From: Myrmaecium sp. VS I D KN 1 | Taxonomy: Eukaryota; Ascomycota; Dothideomycetes; Valsariales; Valsariaceae | Assembly (NCBI GenBank): GCA_019775845.1 | Contig: JADQAV010000056.1 | Coordinates: 1 to 64,000, forward strand | Reading direction: 5' to 3' | Length of the DNA stretch: 64,000 nt | In this document: positions 10,679 through 21,841 of the stretch, piece by piece | Numbering within the stretch: position 1 is the stretch's first letter | Layout: the number at the start of each line of letters is the position of its first letter | Notes under the pieces: model-generated | What the model was told of the DNA's origin: nothing | What the model saw: the letters and a program-made list of their open reading frames with translations, nothing else | Database searches by the model: none | Program-made: the position numbers and the translations under genes

Positions 10679-12118
10679 CTAATGCAGCCTGCCACGGAAC
10701 TTCGCCGAGCCGTTGTTGGCGAGGTGGCGCTTAGCGCAAGGAGATGATGAGCTTGAAGCAATGGCAGCAGCTGCGGGCATCAAGCTAGTGCTCGACGCGG
10801 GGGTAGCAACATGGGCTGCAGAGCTGGTCACCGGTACCACTTTGGATGTTGAAGGAATGCTGACAGATGCCGTCACAGTAACGACTGTGGTGACCGTGAT
10901 GGTCTGTTGAGCCGAGCCGTCGCAGACTCCGGATGGGGCACTGGCGGCTGGACTCGAGATAAGACCGCTCTCGCCAGGACGAGAATATAGTGTCGGAACC
11001 GGCAGGTTGCTTGCGCTGCCGGTGGTAGAAGTCATGGCGTTTGCGGGACTCGAGCTAATCTGCGCCGGAGGGCTGATGACAGCGGAAGTGGCTTGCACAG
11101 CGGAGCTAGCAACAGGCAAACCAGATGAGCTGTAGTAGGCCGGCGGAGCGAGAGCAGTAGTCGAAGAAGGAACGCCCACAGCGACGGTTGATGAAGACAG
11201 AGACCTGTATAGGGCCATTGGGTCGGTCGTCAGAGCATACTGGCTCATCGCCTTGTAGCTTGGAATGGCGACCTTCATCAAGTCCCATGGAAGCGGCGTG
11301 GTTCCGTTGCCAGCTGCCACCGCCTCGTTTGCCAGGGCAACAGCTTGCGCATTGGGAATGACAACGTCGACGTCTGAGCAAGTGGTATAGTATTGATCCT
11401 TGCCTTGCTCCACGTTGACAGTGCCAACCTGGGTAGGCCATTGCCAGACCCAGTAGATAGTGTATGGCTTTCCTGCGGTCACGTTCTCCGGAACCTGCAC
11501 GTATGTGTCACACATCTTCTCAGTATCGGCCGGGGGCGCCGAGTAGTTGGCAGCGAAACGCTCTTGCCATGGGCCGGATGAAGGATTGATTTGGTAGCAC
11601 CGTCCGTCATTGAAGTTCTGGGCGGTAATGAGAATACCGCGCTGGTCACCACCGGTGCCGTTCTTAGTCCACTGCAACACGTCGAGGAGCTTTTCGTCCG
11701 TCTTGGGCTGCGTGGTACCGAAAACGAATATGGTACCACCTTTCGCAGGCTTTCCGGGAGCGGCAGTCGGAAGGGTAACGTGACCATTCTCCGCGTACCT
11801 CATGGCAAACCAATCTCCGGCAGAGACCTGAAGGCGAGAGTAATTTGCAGATTGGGTCTGGTTGCGCTGATTCGGGTGACACAGGAGGTCGTTCGACTGC
11901 ACCCTTAGACTCGTTGCACCCGGCTCTGGGGGTAGAATCCAGTTGTCCGAAAAGCCATTGAAGTCGGGATCGCTACGATCAACGAAACCTCTAGGATAGC
12001 CAAGGTCGCCGGTGTAGTTACCTGCATCATTGACCTTTGCTAACAGCTCGACCCAGGAATGGGCGACCGTGCTGCTCACTAGAAGCAGAGCAGTCTGAAC
12101 AATAGCTAATGCTCGCAT
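10679..12118 (-). CDS. Secreted LPMO-like protein with N-terminal histidine
   Basis: Single exon, 479 residues. A signal peptide of about 19 residues ends ...SSTVA and cleavage would expose His20 (HSWVE). An exposed N-terminal His is the hallmark of copper-binding lytic polysaccharide monooxygenases. A second candidate copper ligand is His113 in AENGHVTLP, and aromatic residues follow in IYWVWQWP. Cysteines are sparse but present for disulfides. Residues from about 310 on are Ser/Thr/Ala/Pro-rich, typical of an O-glycosylated wall linker, and the end is basic rather than a GPI signal. It belongs to a group of fungal proteins I know as LPMO-like (DUF7492, from memory). The substrate and even the activity are unproven. 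No intron was needed. Confidence 0.72.
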   Translation of the reverse strand: MRALAIVQTALLLVSSTVAHSWVELLAKVNDAGNYTGDLGYPRGFVDRSDPDFNGFSDNWILPPEPGATSLRVQSNDLLCHPNQRNQTQSANYSRLQVSAGDWFAMRYAENGHVTLPTAAPGKPAKGGTIFVFGTTQPKTDEKLLDVLQWTKNGTGGDQRGILITAQNFNDGRCYQINPSSGPWQERFAANYSAPPADTEKMCDTYVQVPENVTAGKPYTIYWVWQWPTQVGTVNVEQGKDQYYTTCSDVDVVIPNAQAVALANEAVAAGNGTTPLPWDLMKVAIPSYKAMSQYALTTDPMALYRSLSSSTVAVGVPSSTTALAPPAYYSSSGLPVASSAVQATSAVISPPAQISSSPANAMTSTTGSASNLPVPTLYSRPGESGLISSPAASAPSGVCDGSAQQTITVTTVVTVTASVSIPSTSKVVPVTSSAAHVATPASSTSLMPAAAAIASSSSSPCAKRHLANNGSAKFRGRLH

Positions 12119-13669
12119 GTTGACAGTCTTGCGATCTCACAGGTACGTGAACGGTCGTGACGTTGCGAACGTTGCGAACGTCAATCGATAGACTGAAAGT
12201 CGGCGTGCAATGTATGCTTTATTCTTGGCCTGCAAGAATGAGACTGAAAAGAGCGTGGTAGTCTAGTGACTTTTGAGAAAAGTGGAGTTTCGTTTCTGGT
12301 GGTGGAAAAGGGTGTGAAGGTGAAGTAGTAAAGGTTTAGAAGAGAGTAGCACAAGCGAAGCGACCAAAAATATAGGAAGAATAGTGTGTGACTCTATAAC
12401 AGAACAATGAAGTACGCGAGTAAATGAAAGAACAACAAAATGACTGTTACCCAGTGACTACAACATAATCGCGATAATGAGAACAATGGACGTTACGAAC
12501 AATTTCCAGGGCCACGCAGCCTTATGAAGAAACAAGCAGAAGTAGTTAGCAGTCATTGTACAAACGCCCTCAGCGTGATGATGCCCGCCGAAAACGCAGA
12601 CCGTGGTGAGCGGTGCCTGACTGCCAATCAACTGACAGCGGACCAGAACATCGAAACGGAAGAGTCCAGGACATTCCGGGTCACAGATCTATTCTCGACG
12701 GACTATCCAACCCGTTTGTGTGGAGTTCGGGGGTGGCAACCAGGTTGGCGCTGCAGGGTTCCTGGGGGATACTCATGTCTGAAGCCCTTTGTACGCCATC
12801 CTCAAGATTTGGCGCCGGCGGGTTAGGAGATTACTGTAATCGCCAGTGTCACTCCATCCAGGCACAGAACCGCTTTCGAGAGCCACAGTCTCGGGGATAA
12901 CGTGTAACTGCAGACAACGCTCTAAGCCGGACAATGTCGCCACGCTTCCTGTGACCCAGCCGACAGAGGACCTGTGGATGCATGCCATGAGCAGGTATCG
13001 AGGCTATCTTGCGGTAAGTGGGTCTCAGCCATGAGTTTCCTGGCCCTACGAGAGCCATAAGATCACCATTATCGCGGTGGACCTAGTAAACATCGTTTGC
13101 GATGCGATCCCAGAGGTATCAGGATCCTCGTTCAGGGCGACGCGTGGGCCAGACCAGCCCTGCAACGGCCCGGAGCAGTTACGGGTGCATCAGGATCCCG
13201 GAGCTCACAGGTCTGCAAGGCACCCGACAGGCTCTGACACCACCGGTCCGGCGGCTGCTGTGAAGGGAGGTCTCCGTTAAACTGATGTTTCGTCTGAGAT
13301 CCGACAGGTGGGATGTCGTTGATTGGAGAACGCCTCCGTTTCACCTTGACCACCATCTTGGCGCGCGCCCTCCACACCTGTTGGCTCCATGCAACCACTC
13401 CGAATCCACTATGTGAGAGCTGGCTCGGAGTAGATGGGGATCGTAGATAGACTTCTCCTAGCAGCGCTCTCTATCGAACGATCGGAAATCATCGCAGAAC
13501 ATTTTCTAAAAGCGGGATCCGTGTATCACCAATGTTATGCATTCATGGACCCAGTGCAGTGTGGGTCATCTACCGCCTTTACTTGCTCCCTCGTAAAGCG
13601 CCCAAAGCCGCCGTTGCATTACATGATGAGCCCAGTATAGCGCAAGAACACGTAGCAGCGATCTCAGAA
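12119..13669. other. Gene-free stretch, 1.55 kb
   Basis: It contains the promoter of the LPMO-like gene on the left and the 3' flank of RPN11 on the right. Near 12160-12185, close upstream of the LPMO-like start, an ACGTTGCGA unit occurs twice in tandem, followed by a partial third copy. The remaining open frames are short with no family resemblance. Confidence 0.5.
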
Positions 13670-14904
13670 CTATAACTCCTCATCTATCTCCATTTCCTCG
13701 TTTACTGCTCCTGACGAGCCTTGGGCTTTGGGCACGGTCGCCTCCTTGTCGATCATCTGTCGCGAGACAGAGACAATGTTGTCTTCGATCAACTGCTGTC
13801 CGACATCCTCCAGATCTAAGCGCGGTTGCGTTAGCACCACTTCCAAACGCCTGGATTATTTTATACGTACGCTTCTTGGGATCCACCTTGCCGACGTATC
13901 TTGTCTTCAGTTGCTCCTTAGTCAGCTCTGTCTCCTCCTTTACCCGTTTCTCATAACCCTCCGCCAAGCCGACCAGCTTCTGCAATCTTTCTTTATTCCT
14001 CTCCCCTTCAAGCGTGAAATCGGGCATCTCCAATGCTTCCGTCCAGACGTGCTTGTGCAGGTTCATCAGCATGTTCTCCTCAAGACCCGTCTTCCTGTAA
14101 TTGATGCCGATGCTGTAGTAGTGACGGTTCAGCCCGTGTATCAAAGCCTGGATGGAGGGCTTGTTCAGATGTCCAAGGTTAGATGTAGTCTGGCGGGGTT
14201 CATGACCAAGCATGAGCAGGTGAGGGTTGATGAGCCGGAAAGCGTCTATCACGACCTTTCCCTTGACGGACTGGATGGGATCAACGACGACTGCCACGGC
14301 GCGAGGAGTGAGTTGTTCGAAGGATTGCTGTGTGTTGATATCGACCGAGGAGAGCCAGCAGCCAAAACCAGGATGTGAGTGGTACCATCCTACGACGGTC
14401 TCCGGTCTACACGCGAGTTTAGCAAACCTTGCGCTCATCACCATGCGGAAGGACCGTAACTGACCTTCCTGTTTGCTTGAGCATGTCCATCATCTTCGTT
14501 TGAAACACAGGGTCGACTGCCTCGACACTGACTCCCGTACCGCTTTGCGGCATAGCAAACACGTCCACTACCCGAACTGTGTAGTCGTCCACGAACTCTC
14601 CCAACATCAGACCCATGACCTCCATCGGCACACCCGCGCGACCGTGTCGCAACATCTTCAGTAGGGCCAGCGAGGAGATATAAACGGTTTCGGCGTTGTC
14701 GATGATGTTCTGATCCTACGATACAGTTAGCAGAGTGCTTCTCGCAGCTCGATGGGCCAGACAAGCCAGCGAACGAGTCTCGAGGCAAGGATTCCTAGAA
14801 TGAGGCGGCAGCGCAGGATGAAGAAAGTTACGTACTTGTGCAGGTCCGCTGCCAATGCCACCCATGCCCTGGCCCATGGCGAGCAGTCGTTGTAATCTCT
14901 CCAT
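13670..14904 (-). CDS. RPN11: 26S proteasome deubiquitinase Rpn11 (PSMD14)
   Basis: Four exons (14904-14836, 14715-14465, 14406-13871, 13815-13670) give 333 residues, matching the family. Rpn11 is the zinc metalloprotease of the proteasome lid that removes ubiquitin chains from substrates during degradation. The MPN+/JAMM site is complete: Glu55 in PMEVMGL, and His116, His118 and Asp129 in [14 protein letters not shown]. The C-terminal half carries the Rpn8-dimerising region and ends in an acidic tail. Each intron restores conserved sequence: [20 protein letters not shown], and KK(H)LEDVGQQLI. It is head to head with RPD3 across 355 bp, so both essential genes probably share a constitutive promoter region. 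Confidence 0.97.
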
Positions 14905-15259
14905 CGCTTCTACAAGGCGGTGGACGACTGTGTAAAGGGAGTTTTCGGGCGATGGGAAGTCGGTATTATGCGAGCGGTTCAGAAAGTAGTAGGTAAGGGC
15001 GGGATGAAAGGGCGTTTCAGGACGGAGATCGATGAGGTTGTTAGCTATCCAGTTCGACAGCTTGCCCGCCGCTTGTACCTGAGGTAATCAGCCCAGCTCC
15101 GAGCCCCGGCCAAATATTTTGCCGCGGGATCTGCAAACGTAGCAAACCATGGCCCGGGCCCCCTCCCCAAGCTTCATCACCGTCGTCTTGCACTGTACTT
15201 CCTTTCGAGCGTGGCAAGTCTTTAAACGTGGCCCAGCTCTTTACACCTCTGCCGCAGTC
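14905..15259. promoter_or_regulatory. Bidirectional promoter between RPN11 and RPD3
   Basis: 355 bp separate the two divergent ATGs. No TATA box is seen. A TTTTGCCGCGG stretch near 15118 resembles, imperfectly, the reverse complement of the yeast proteasome element GGTGGCAAA; I do not claim it as one. Confidence 0.5.
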
Positions 15260-17505
15260 ATGGCGGGAAGCGGTCCCCCCCTCGACGATGTCGTGATAAA
15301 CGGCGCGCAACCTAAGAAGGTTGCATATTTCTACGATTCGGATGTCGGCAACTACGCCTATGTCGCAGGCCATCCCATGAAGCCGCACCGTATACGAATG
15401 GCCCACAGCTTGGTTATGAACTACAATTTGTACAAGAAGATGGAAATCTACGTAGGTGTCACCATGTCATCAGAGGAGCCTGTGTAATATGCTGCAGTCG
15501 CATGCACCGCGCAATGAGATGGAGTCTTGGACCGGGCATGCCCGTGTGGTTACTTCATACAGCTCAGCTAACATTGTCGAAGCGCGCAAAACCCGCGACC
15601 AAGTATGAGATGACACAATTTCACACGGACGAGTATGTCGAGTTCCTTCAGAAGGTTACGCCAGACAACATGGAGAACTTCGCCAAAGAGCAGGGGAAAT
15701 ACAATGTCGGTGATGACTGCCCGGTATTCGACGGCCTCTTCGAGTTTTGCGGTATCAGCGCAGGCGGTAGCATGGAGGGTGCAGCGCGACTGAACCGCGG
15801 CAAATGCGACATTGCCATCAACTATGCAGGAGGTCTCCATCACGCGAAGAAGAGCGAAGCGAGTGGCTTCTGTTATGTGAATGGTAGGTGTCGACGATGA
15901 CGTGAGGTGGGCGTGCGCTAACTGTGCGGGTCAGATATTGTACTCGGTATCATCGAACTATTACGATTCAAGCAGCGCGTTCTATACATTGATATCGATG
16001 TCCATCATGGAGACGGCGTTGAGGAGGCGTTCTACACCACCGACCGCGTCATGACGGTCTCCTTCCACAAGTATGGAGAATACTTCCCAGGAACAGGAGA
16101 ACTGCGTGATATCGGCGTCGGCAACGGAAAATACTACGCGGTCAACTTTCCTTTACGCGACGGAATCACGGATGAGTCCTACAAGAGTGTGTTCGAGCCA
16201 ACCATCAAAGCAGTTATGGAGTGGTACCGTCCCGAAGCTGTTGTTCTGCAATGTGGTGGCGACAGTTTGTCTGGCGACCGACTTGGCTGCTTCAATCTCA
16301 GCATGAAAGGGCATGCTAATTGCGTCAAGTACGTCAAGAGCTTCAACCTTCCAACGCTAGTTCTGGGCGGCGGTGGTTATACCATGCGCAACGTCGCCCG
16401 TACCTGGGCATATGAGACTGGACAGCTGGTCGGTCAAGAGCTAGGGCCCGAACTGCCTTTTAACGACTACTACGACTACTTTGCGCCCGATTTCGAACTC
16501 GATGTTCGACCGTCCAACATGGACAACGCTAATTCGCCGGAGTACCTGGACAAGATCCGCACGCAAGTCATCGAGAACTTGAAACGAACTGCCTTCGCCC
16601 CTTCGGTTCAGATGCAAGACGTACCGCGTAGTCCGCTGGGAGCTTTGGATGACGAGGCGGATGCGGCAATGGACGATGAGGAGCATGACGCTAATCCGGA
16701 TGTTCGATACACGCAGCGTGACTGGGACAAGCGCATTGCAAAGGAAGGCGAGCTGTCTGACAGCGAAGACGAGGAGCACAATGCAGAACTCGGCGTTCGC
16801 AGACAGCCCGGAATTAAACGAAGACGCAACATTTCGGACTACCCGAACCCTTACGCCGCCCCGGACGACTCGGATGTCGTCAACACTCCGAACCTCGCTC
16901 AGAACGGCGACGACAGCGGCGAGCAAACGAAGAACGGTTCGCCTGGTCCTAATGGTCGCACATCCCGCGCGTCGTCGAAACGGGCGGGCTCCGTCACCAA
17001 TGGCACGCTTGCCCCAGCGGGCAACGCTCTCCGAGACGAAGACCCACTCTACAACGACCTGGCTCCAGCCGCCGCAGATCAGCAGCCGGACGAAGACGGC
17101 GATGTGGAAATGGACGATGAACCCTCCACCGAGGCTCCGAAACCGGTCTCGGCTGCAGAGACCACCACTGCCGGACCGTCGGCGGCACGACGATCCAGAA
17201 CGCGTTCACGAACGCGCGAGCAGTCTGCCGGCCCGGCAATGACACCACCGCAGAGCCCGCCGGTGCAACCTACGAGCGGCGCGCAGCCGCAGCCGGGCGT
17301 CCAGCCAACGGCGGACACCAGCAACGTGGAGGATGTGGAGATGGCCGAAGGGGACGTGGCGGAAGCGTCGGAGAGCAAGGCGCCGGTCGATGTCAAGACT
17401 GAGGAGGAGCCGGGGGTCGCAAAGGAACAGGGGATGAAGGAGCGTGAGGCTGAGGATGTCAAGGCGGAAGTCGATGCTAAAGAGACCGCCGAGACGGAGT
17501 CGTGA
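15260..17505 (+). CDS. RPD3: Class I histone deacetylase Rpd3 (RpdA type)
   Basis: Exons 15260-15451, 15583-15883 and 15935-17505 give about 687 residues. The N-terminal 400 or so residues are a full class I deacetylase that removes acetyl groups from histone lysines within Sin3-type complexes. The catalytic sites are intact: the His149-His150 pair in GGLHHAKK, the zinc-site [10 protein letters not shown] (184-192), and the transition-state Tyr in [12 protein letters not shown]. Beyond it runs a tail of about 290 residues, acidic and Ser/Pro-rich, with [14 protein letters not shown] and a basic patch [15 protein letters not shown]. Yeast Rpd3 lacks this length. Filamentous-fungal RpdA proteins are known to carry such C-terminal extensions. 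The ATG at 15260 was chosen over an in-frame upstream Met at 15149 because it opens the conserved N-terminus. Confidence 0.96.
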
Positions 17506-19170
17506 TCTGTCGACCCACTGTCACCGCCATTCCGCGTCCAAGACACTGGCCATGGCAGACTTTAGCGGTACATTGATAAGAAGAGAATTTGCGGCGTTTC
17601 GTTTTCTTCCTTTCGGGAGGTGGCCTGCAGTTCCACTACCGTTTTGATCGGGTAGGCTGGCTTATCGAGGTCGGAGAAGATAGGTAGCGTGCGATACATA
17701 CGTCATCGCCCTGTCTGATCTCCTCCCTTTTGTTCAGTATTGACGAGATAGATCCCTCGAATGTGTCAGGGGGCGATGTGGTGTGGGTGATTGGCGCATC
17801 CGTTTTTTGCTTTATTCTTTGCATCTTTCCTTTTTTTTCCCCCTCGGGGCGTTTTAGGCGTCAAAAGTTTGCTTTTTCTGGGGTCGGCCGGGGAAGGGGG
17901 AGGTTGAAAGGCTGACTTTGATTGAATACCATGACGGGAGATTCCTATGAGTAATACTGCTCTGCTGAATTTGCATACTGCGCTATTGAGGCGGAGTGAA
18001 TGGGAACTGCTTGTTTCTCTATAGTTGGTTCTTTTTATTTTATATCTTATATATCTTTATCTTGAGAGTGAATTCGCGTCCCCAATACTTCTTGGGCCAT
18101 TTATCTCCAGTTATATTGATTGAATGCCTTTCGCCGACCGTGACAATTGCTGTATCAATCGATAGGTATCACACCTACTCCTATGTGATGTTCTCTTTAG
18201 AGATGATGCTCAACGTCCCATCGCTCCGTAGTAACGAACTGATTGACGTCTGGTCCAAGCTTGATGCGGAGAGGTTCCCCACTGATATCCACCTTTCATG
18301 ATGGGATGTCCATGCTTGATAGCTAATCAGACCTGGCCACTGCGCCTTAACGTCAACCGTTGTCCACCTACCTGACGTACTTTATATACGTACCTTATTG
18401 TACCTGATATCCAACTACAACCTTGAACCGACCTCCCATCTTCCTCGATCTAGTCTACACATATCGGACATCGCTGTATCTCGGCGATTTCTTCGCCGCA
18501 TTTTAGTTTCATTGCCGGGGAGACATCTCCCTCGTCCGGTCCGGATCCTGTCTGTCCGTCTGTCCGTCAGCTGCACCGCATTCTTCTTCGGTCAACTATA
18601 GCTAGCGCTTCCGCAGCCGGTCCTGCAGTGGACATCCAATTCGGTTCTTCATTACCCAACCGTAACTTCCTCCATCGCCTCTTCCCCGCCGTCATTGGAG
18701 CTTGAGCACGCCGCAGCAAGAGCTGGACCACTCGCTCACCGTCTTCCTCACCCACCCACTCCGCCTGTCCGGCAGCCATTGGACCATCACCCGGCGCCAA
18801 CGCTCTCGTCGGTAGCGACCCGATCGCCAAGCCGTGTCGGTCCACGAGACCCTACCTGAGGTACCTCCGACGCTCGACGGCGATTTGATAGTCAGCTACG
18901 AGATACATCCCTCCCCTGCTGTGCCAACCTCTCGGCGTCGTTCCGCTCCGCTTCAATTCGCCTTCAAAGATTCGCGAAGGGGGAATATAGGAGGAGAGCG
19001 GAGAAAGAGCAAGGATAACAAGCATACTCTTGGCCAACTCCCAAGAGTCCGGAGTCTTCGGTGACGTTACGCATTCTCTCGGCGGTGGGCAGCGAGTCGC
19101 TGCGGTCGTGCGCTGCTGCTTAGGATCCTCTTCACCCCACTCCCCCGTCCTCTTCCACACGCTCTCCACC
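17506..19170. other. Gene-free stretch, 1.7 kb
   Basis: RPD3 3' flank (T-rich, 17,550-18,100), then the upstream region of the transporter. A TATATA at 18383-18388 lies about 780 bp from the next ATG, which would imply a long leader or an unseen 5' UTR intron. Repeated CTGTCCGT units occur near 18550. No gene was recognised. Confidence 0.5.
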
Positions 19171-21080
19171 ATGTCCCTCTCCCAGCACGTCTCCTCGATC
19201 GAGGAGTACGAGCCCTCAAACTGGGGCGGCCGCCACAGCCGGGACGCGAGCCCCGCCGGCAGCGTCCGGCGCAAGTTGAGCTACAACCCGGTGAGCGCGG
19301 AGTGGATCGCGCCGGTCGCGGCGGAGGAGCCGGTGGGCGCGTTCGAGGTCAGCCGGGGCAAGCGGCTCGCCCAGGTCGTGGTCGCGGTGGTGTACTGTCT
19401 GCTGGCGGCGGGCATCGTGTTCGGCTACGCGGCGCTGAAGCCGGTGCTCGTCCGGGAAGGCGCCTACCGCTGGACGTGCACGGAGGAGGAGCTGAAGGAG
19501 GGGGTGCATGTGTGTTATGAGCAGGAGCTGCGGTTGAACTTCATGTTCACGGTGGCAGGTGAGTTACGTTCTTTCTTGGAGCTTGAGCGATGTGCTGACG
19601 CGATTGGGGATTAGCTGTCAGTACTAATGTCTGCGCCCTCCCTGTCGGCACCGTCCTCGACCGCTACGGTCCCAGGGTGTGCGGCATCATCGGCGCGGTG
19701 TTCATCGCCATCGGCTGCCTCTTTCTCGCATTCGCTTTCCAGCTGCCCTTCGATGGCTACGTGCCCGGATACCTCTTCCTTGCCCTTGGCGGGCCCTTCA
19801 TCTTCATCTCCTCTTTCCAGCTCAGCAACACCTTCCCCCGCTACTCCGGTCTCATCCTCGCCCTACTAACGGGTGCTTTCGACTCCTCCTCCGCCGTCTT
19901 CCTCTTCTACCGCCTTCTCTACCAGGCCACGGACGGCGCCTTCTACCCCCGCCGGTTCTTCCTGCTCTACCTCGTCGTACCGCTCTTCATCCTCATCGCC
20001 CAACTCACCCTCATGCCCGCAGTCTCCTACAAAACCGTCGGCGAGCTGCTCTCGCAAGCCGAAGCCGAAGCCGAACTCCCCTCCGGCAGCAGCGATAGCT
20101 CCATCCGCGCAGCCTCCCCGGCAGCCCAGCAGCCCCACGCCGAGCCACGCCGGCCGCACCGCCGCGCCTCGCTCGTCTCCGACATCACCTCGCTCCTCGG
20201 CACCTCCGCGCCCGCGGAAGCGCCCGCGATCCAAAAGAAAGAAGAGCACAAGAAGGACGTCTCGCAAGTGTGGGGGGTGCTGCACGGCCTGCCGGCACGG
20301 CAGCAGCTCCGCACGCCCTGGTTCTGGCTGATCACGCTGTTCACGGTGCTGCAGATGACACGAATCAACCACTTCGTGGCCACCATCCGACCGCAGTACG
20401 CCTTCCTGCTGGATTCCTACCCGGCCGCCGTGCGACTGAACCACGTCTTCGACGTCGCCCTCCCCGCCGGCGGCGTCCTCAGCATCCCCCTCGTCGGCCT
20501 CGTGCTCGACCACTGCTCCACCCCCACCGCCCTCGCCTCCCTCGTCGTCGGCGCCACCCTGATCGGCGCCCTCGGCCTCCTCCGCCATCCCGCCTGGGCC
20601 GCCTACGTCCACGTCGCCCTCTTCGTCCTCTACCGCCCCTTCTACTACACCGCCGTCAGCGACTACGCCGCCAAGGTCTTCGGCTTCGCCTCCTTCGGGA
20701 AGGTCTACGGCACCCTCATCTGCCTCGCGGGCCTGGCGAACTTCGCACAGACGGGCCTCGAGGCGATCACCCTCCGTGCCTGCGGGGGGGATCCTCGACC
20801 GGTCAATGTGGGTTTGCTGGTTGCGGGTGTCGTGCTGGGGGCCGCGTTGGTTGGGTACGTGGGCTTTCAGGCCCGCGCGTTGCGGAGGCGGGCGGAGTTG
20901 GAGAGACAGGCGTGGGGGGCGGAGGAGAGGGTTGTGCCGGTGCCGGGTCCTGTTGCTGCTGGTGGTGGGGGTGGGGAGCGGGAGGGGTTGTTGGGGAGTG
21001 GGGGTGTGAGTGCGAGGGATTATGGGGCTGTTGATGTGGGAAGAGGGGAGGGGGGTAGGGCGGCGAATGGTGGAGTGTGA
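19171..21080 (+). CDS. FMP42: MFS transporter, FMP42/SLC43-like
   Basis: Exons 19171-19558 and 19615-21080 give about 617 residues. About twelve hydrophobic segments are visible, starting at VVVAVVYCLLAAGIVFGYAA, with a large cytosolic loop of about 110 residues in the middle that is rich in Glu, Ser and Lys. Features such as VGTVLDRYGPRVCGIIG after helix 2 and a Trp/Cys-containing luminal loop (RWTCTEEEL) match the fungal FMP42 / animal SLC43 (LAT3-type) branch. Animal relatives carry large neutral amino acids; the fungal substrate and membrane are not settled, and yeast Fmp42 was named from mitochondrial proteomics. The last 45 or so residues are Gly-rich and coded by strongly G-biased DNA. 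An upstream in-frame Met was not used because it adds only low-complexity sequence. Confidence 0.85.
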
Positions 21081-21380
21081 TTTGGATGGGTGATGATGAG
21101 GATGTTTGATGTGTGTGTGGTTTCGCGGGTTTTTGATCTCTTTTCCTTTCTGGTAAGCGTTCTGCATATATGGTGTGTTGCGAATGTAGATACATATATA
21201 TACGTATATAGTGAGTGTGATCTCGGGTATATAAAATAATAGTATTTAATATATATGATATAGTTCTATAACGGCTCTTCCCACCTACCCACCTTCCTTT
21301 CTTCCGCAGTCTTGATAGTTCCGGAGGATTTCATTTTTCTTTCCTTCCCCCTCGTATCCCCCGAAAACCATCCTCCCCAG

Positions 21381-21450
21381 AATCCTCATCCTCATCCTAG
21401 TCCCGATCTTCATCCTGACCCTCATCCTCATCCTCATCCTCATCCTCGTC
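21381..21450. repeat. (CTCATC)n-type imperfect microsatellite
   Basis: Irregular runs of CTCATC and CATCCT hexamers in the 3' region between two converging genes. Confidence 0.8.
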
Positions 21451-21624
21451 CCCCTCCCGATCCTTAACCTAACCCCCATCCTGATCCCCATCCCAACCAA
21501 ATATATTGCCCAACCCACTAATCCCACAGCCAAAAAACACAAAATAGAAAACAAAAGCCCTTATAAAACCCGCGAAACCCGACCAGAGACCTAGACCGAA
21601 CCCGAATCCAAATGAAGTGAGCGA

Positions 21625-21638
21625 GGAGAGAGAGAGAG

Positions 21639-21677
<39 letters not shown>

Positions 21678-21679
21678 AA
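21625..21679. repeat. (AG)n followed by (AAAG)n microsatellite
   Basis: About eight AG units run straight into about nine AAAG units. Confidence 0.95.
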
Positions 21680-21841
21680 AAAGAGAAAAATCCGATGCGA
21701 GGGGATATGTCATAAACACACGAAGTCAAAAAGGAAAAAAAGAGAAAAACACCGAAACCTCATGCGAAGCACCTCCCCCTCTTCCCCCCATCCCCTCACC
21801 CCCAAGAAAAAAAGAATCCGAGCCCAACCCCCCCTTCACGA

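Larger units (their letters stand above)
21081..21841. other. Convergent 3' region with microsatellites, 0.76 kb
   Basis: AT-rich terminator-like sequence at 21,180-21,270 is followed by two simple-repeat tracts, listed separately. No gene was seen. Confidence 0.6.

Noticed and set aside
15115-15128. Proteasome control element (GGTGGCAAA) in the RPN11 promoter
   Set aside because: Only an approximate match on the opposite strand; not enough to claim.
19866-21167. 433-codon antisense open frame over the transporter gene
   Set aside because: Low-complexity His/Pro/Gly/Asp product created by the biased codon use of the sense gene; the sense strand has a clear MFS protein.
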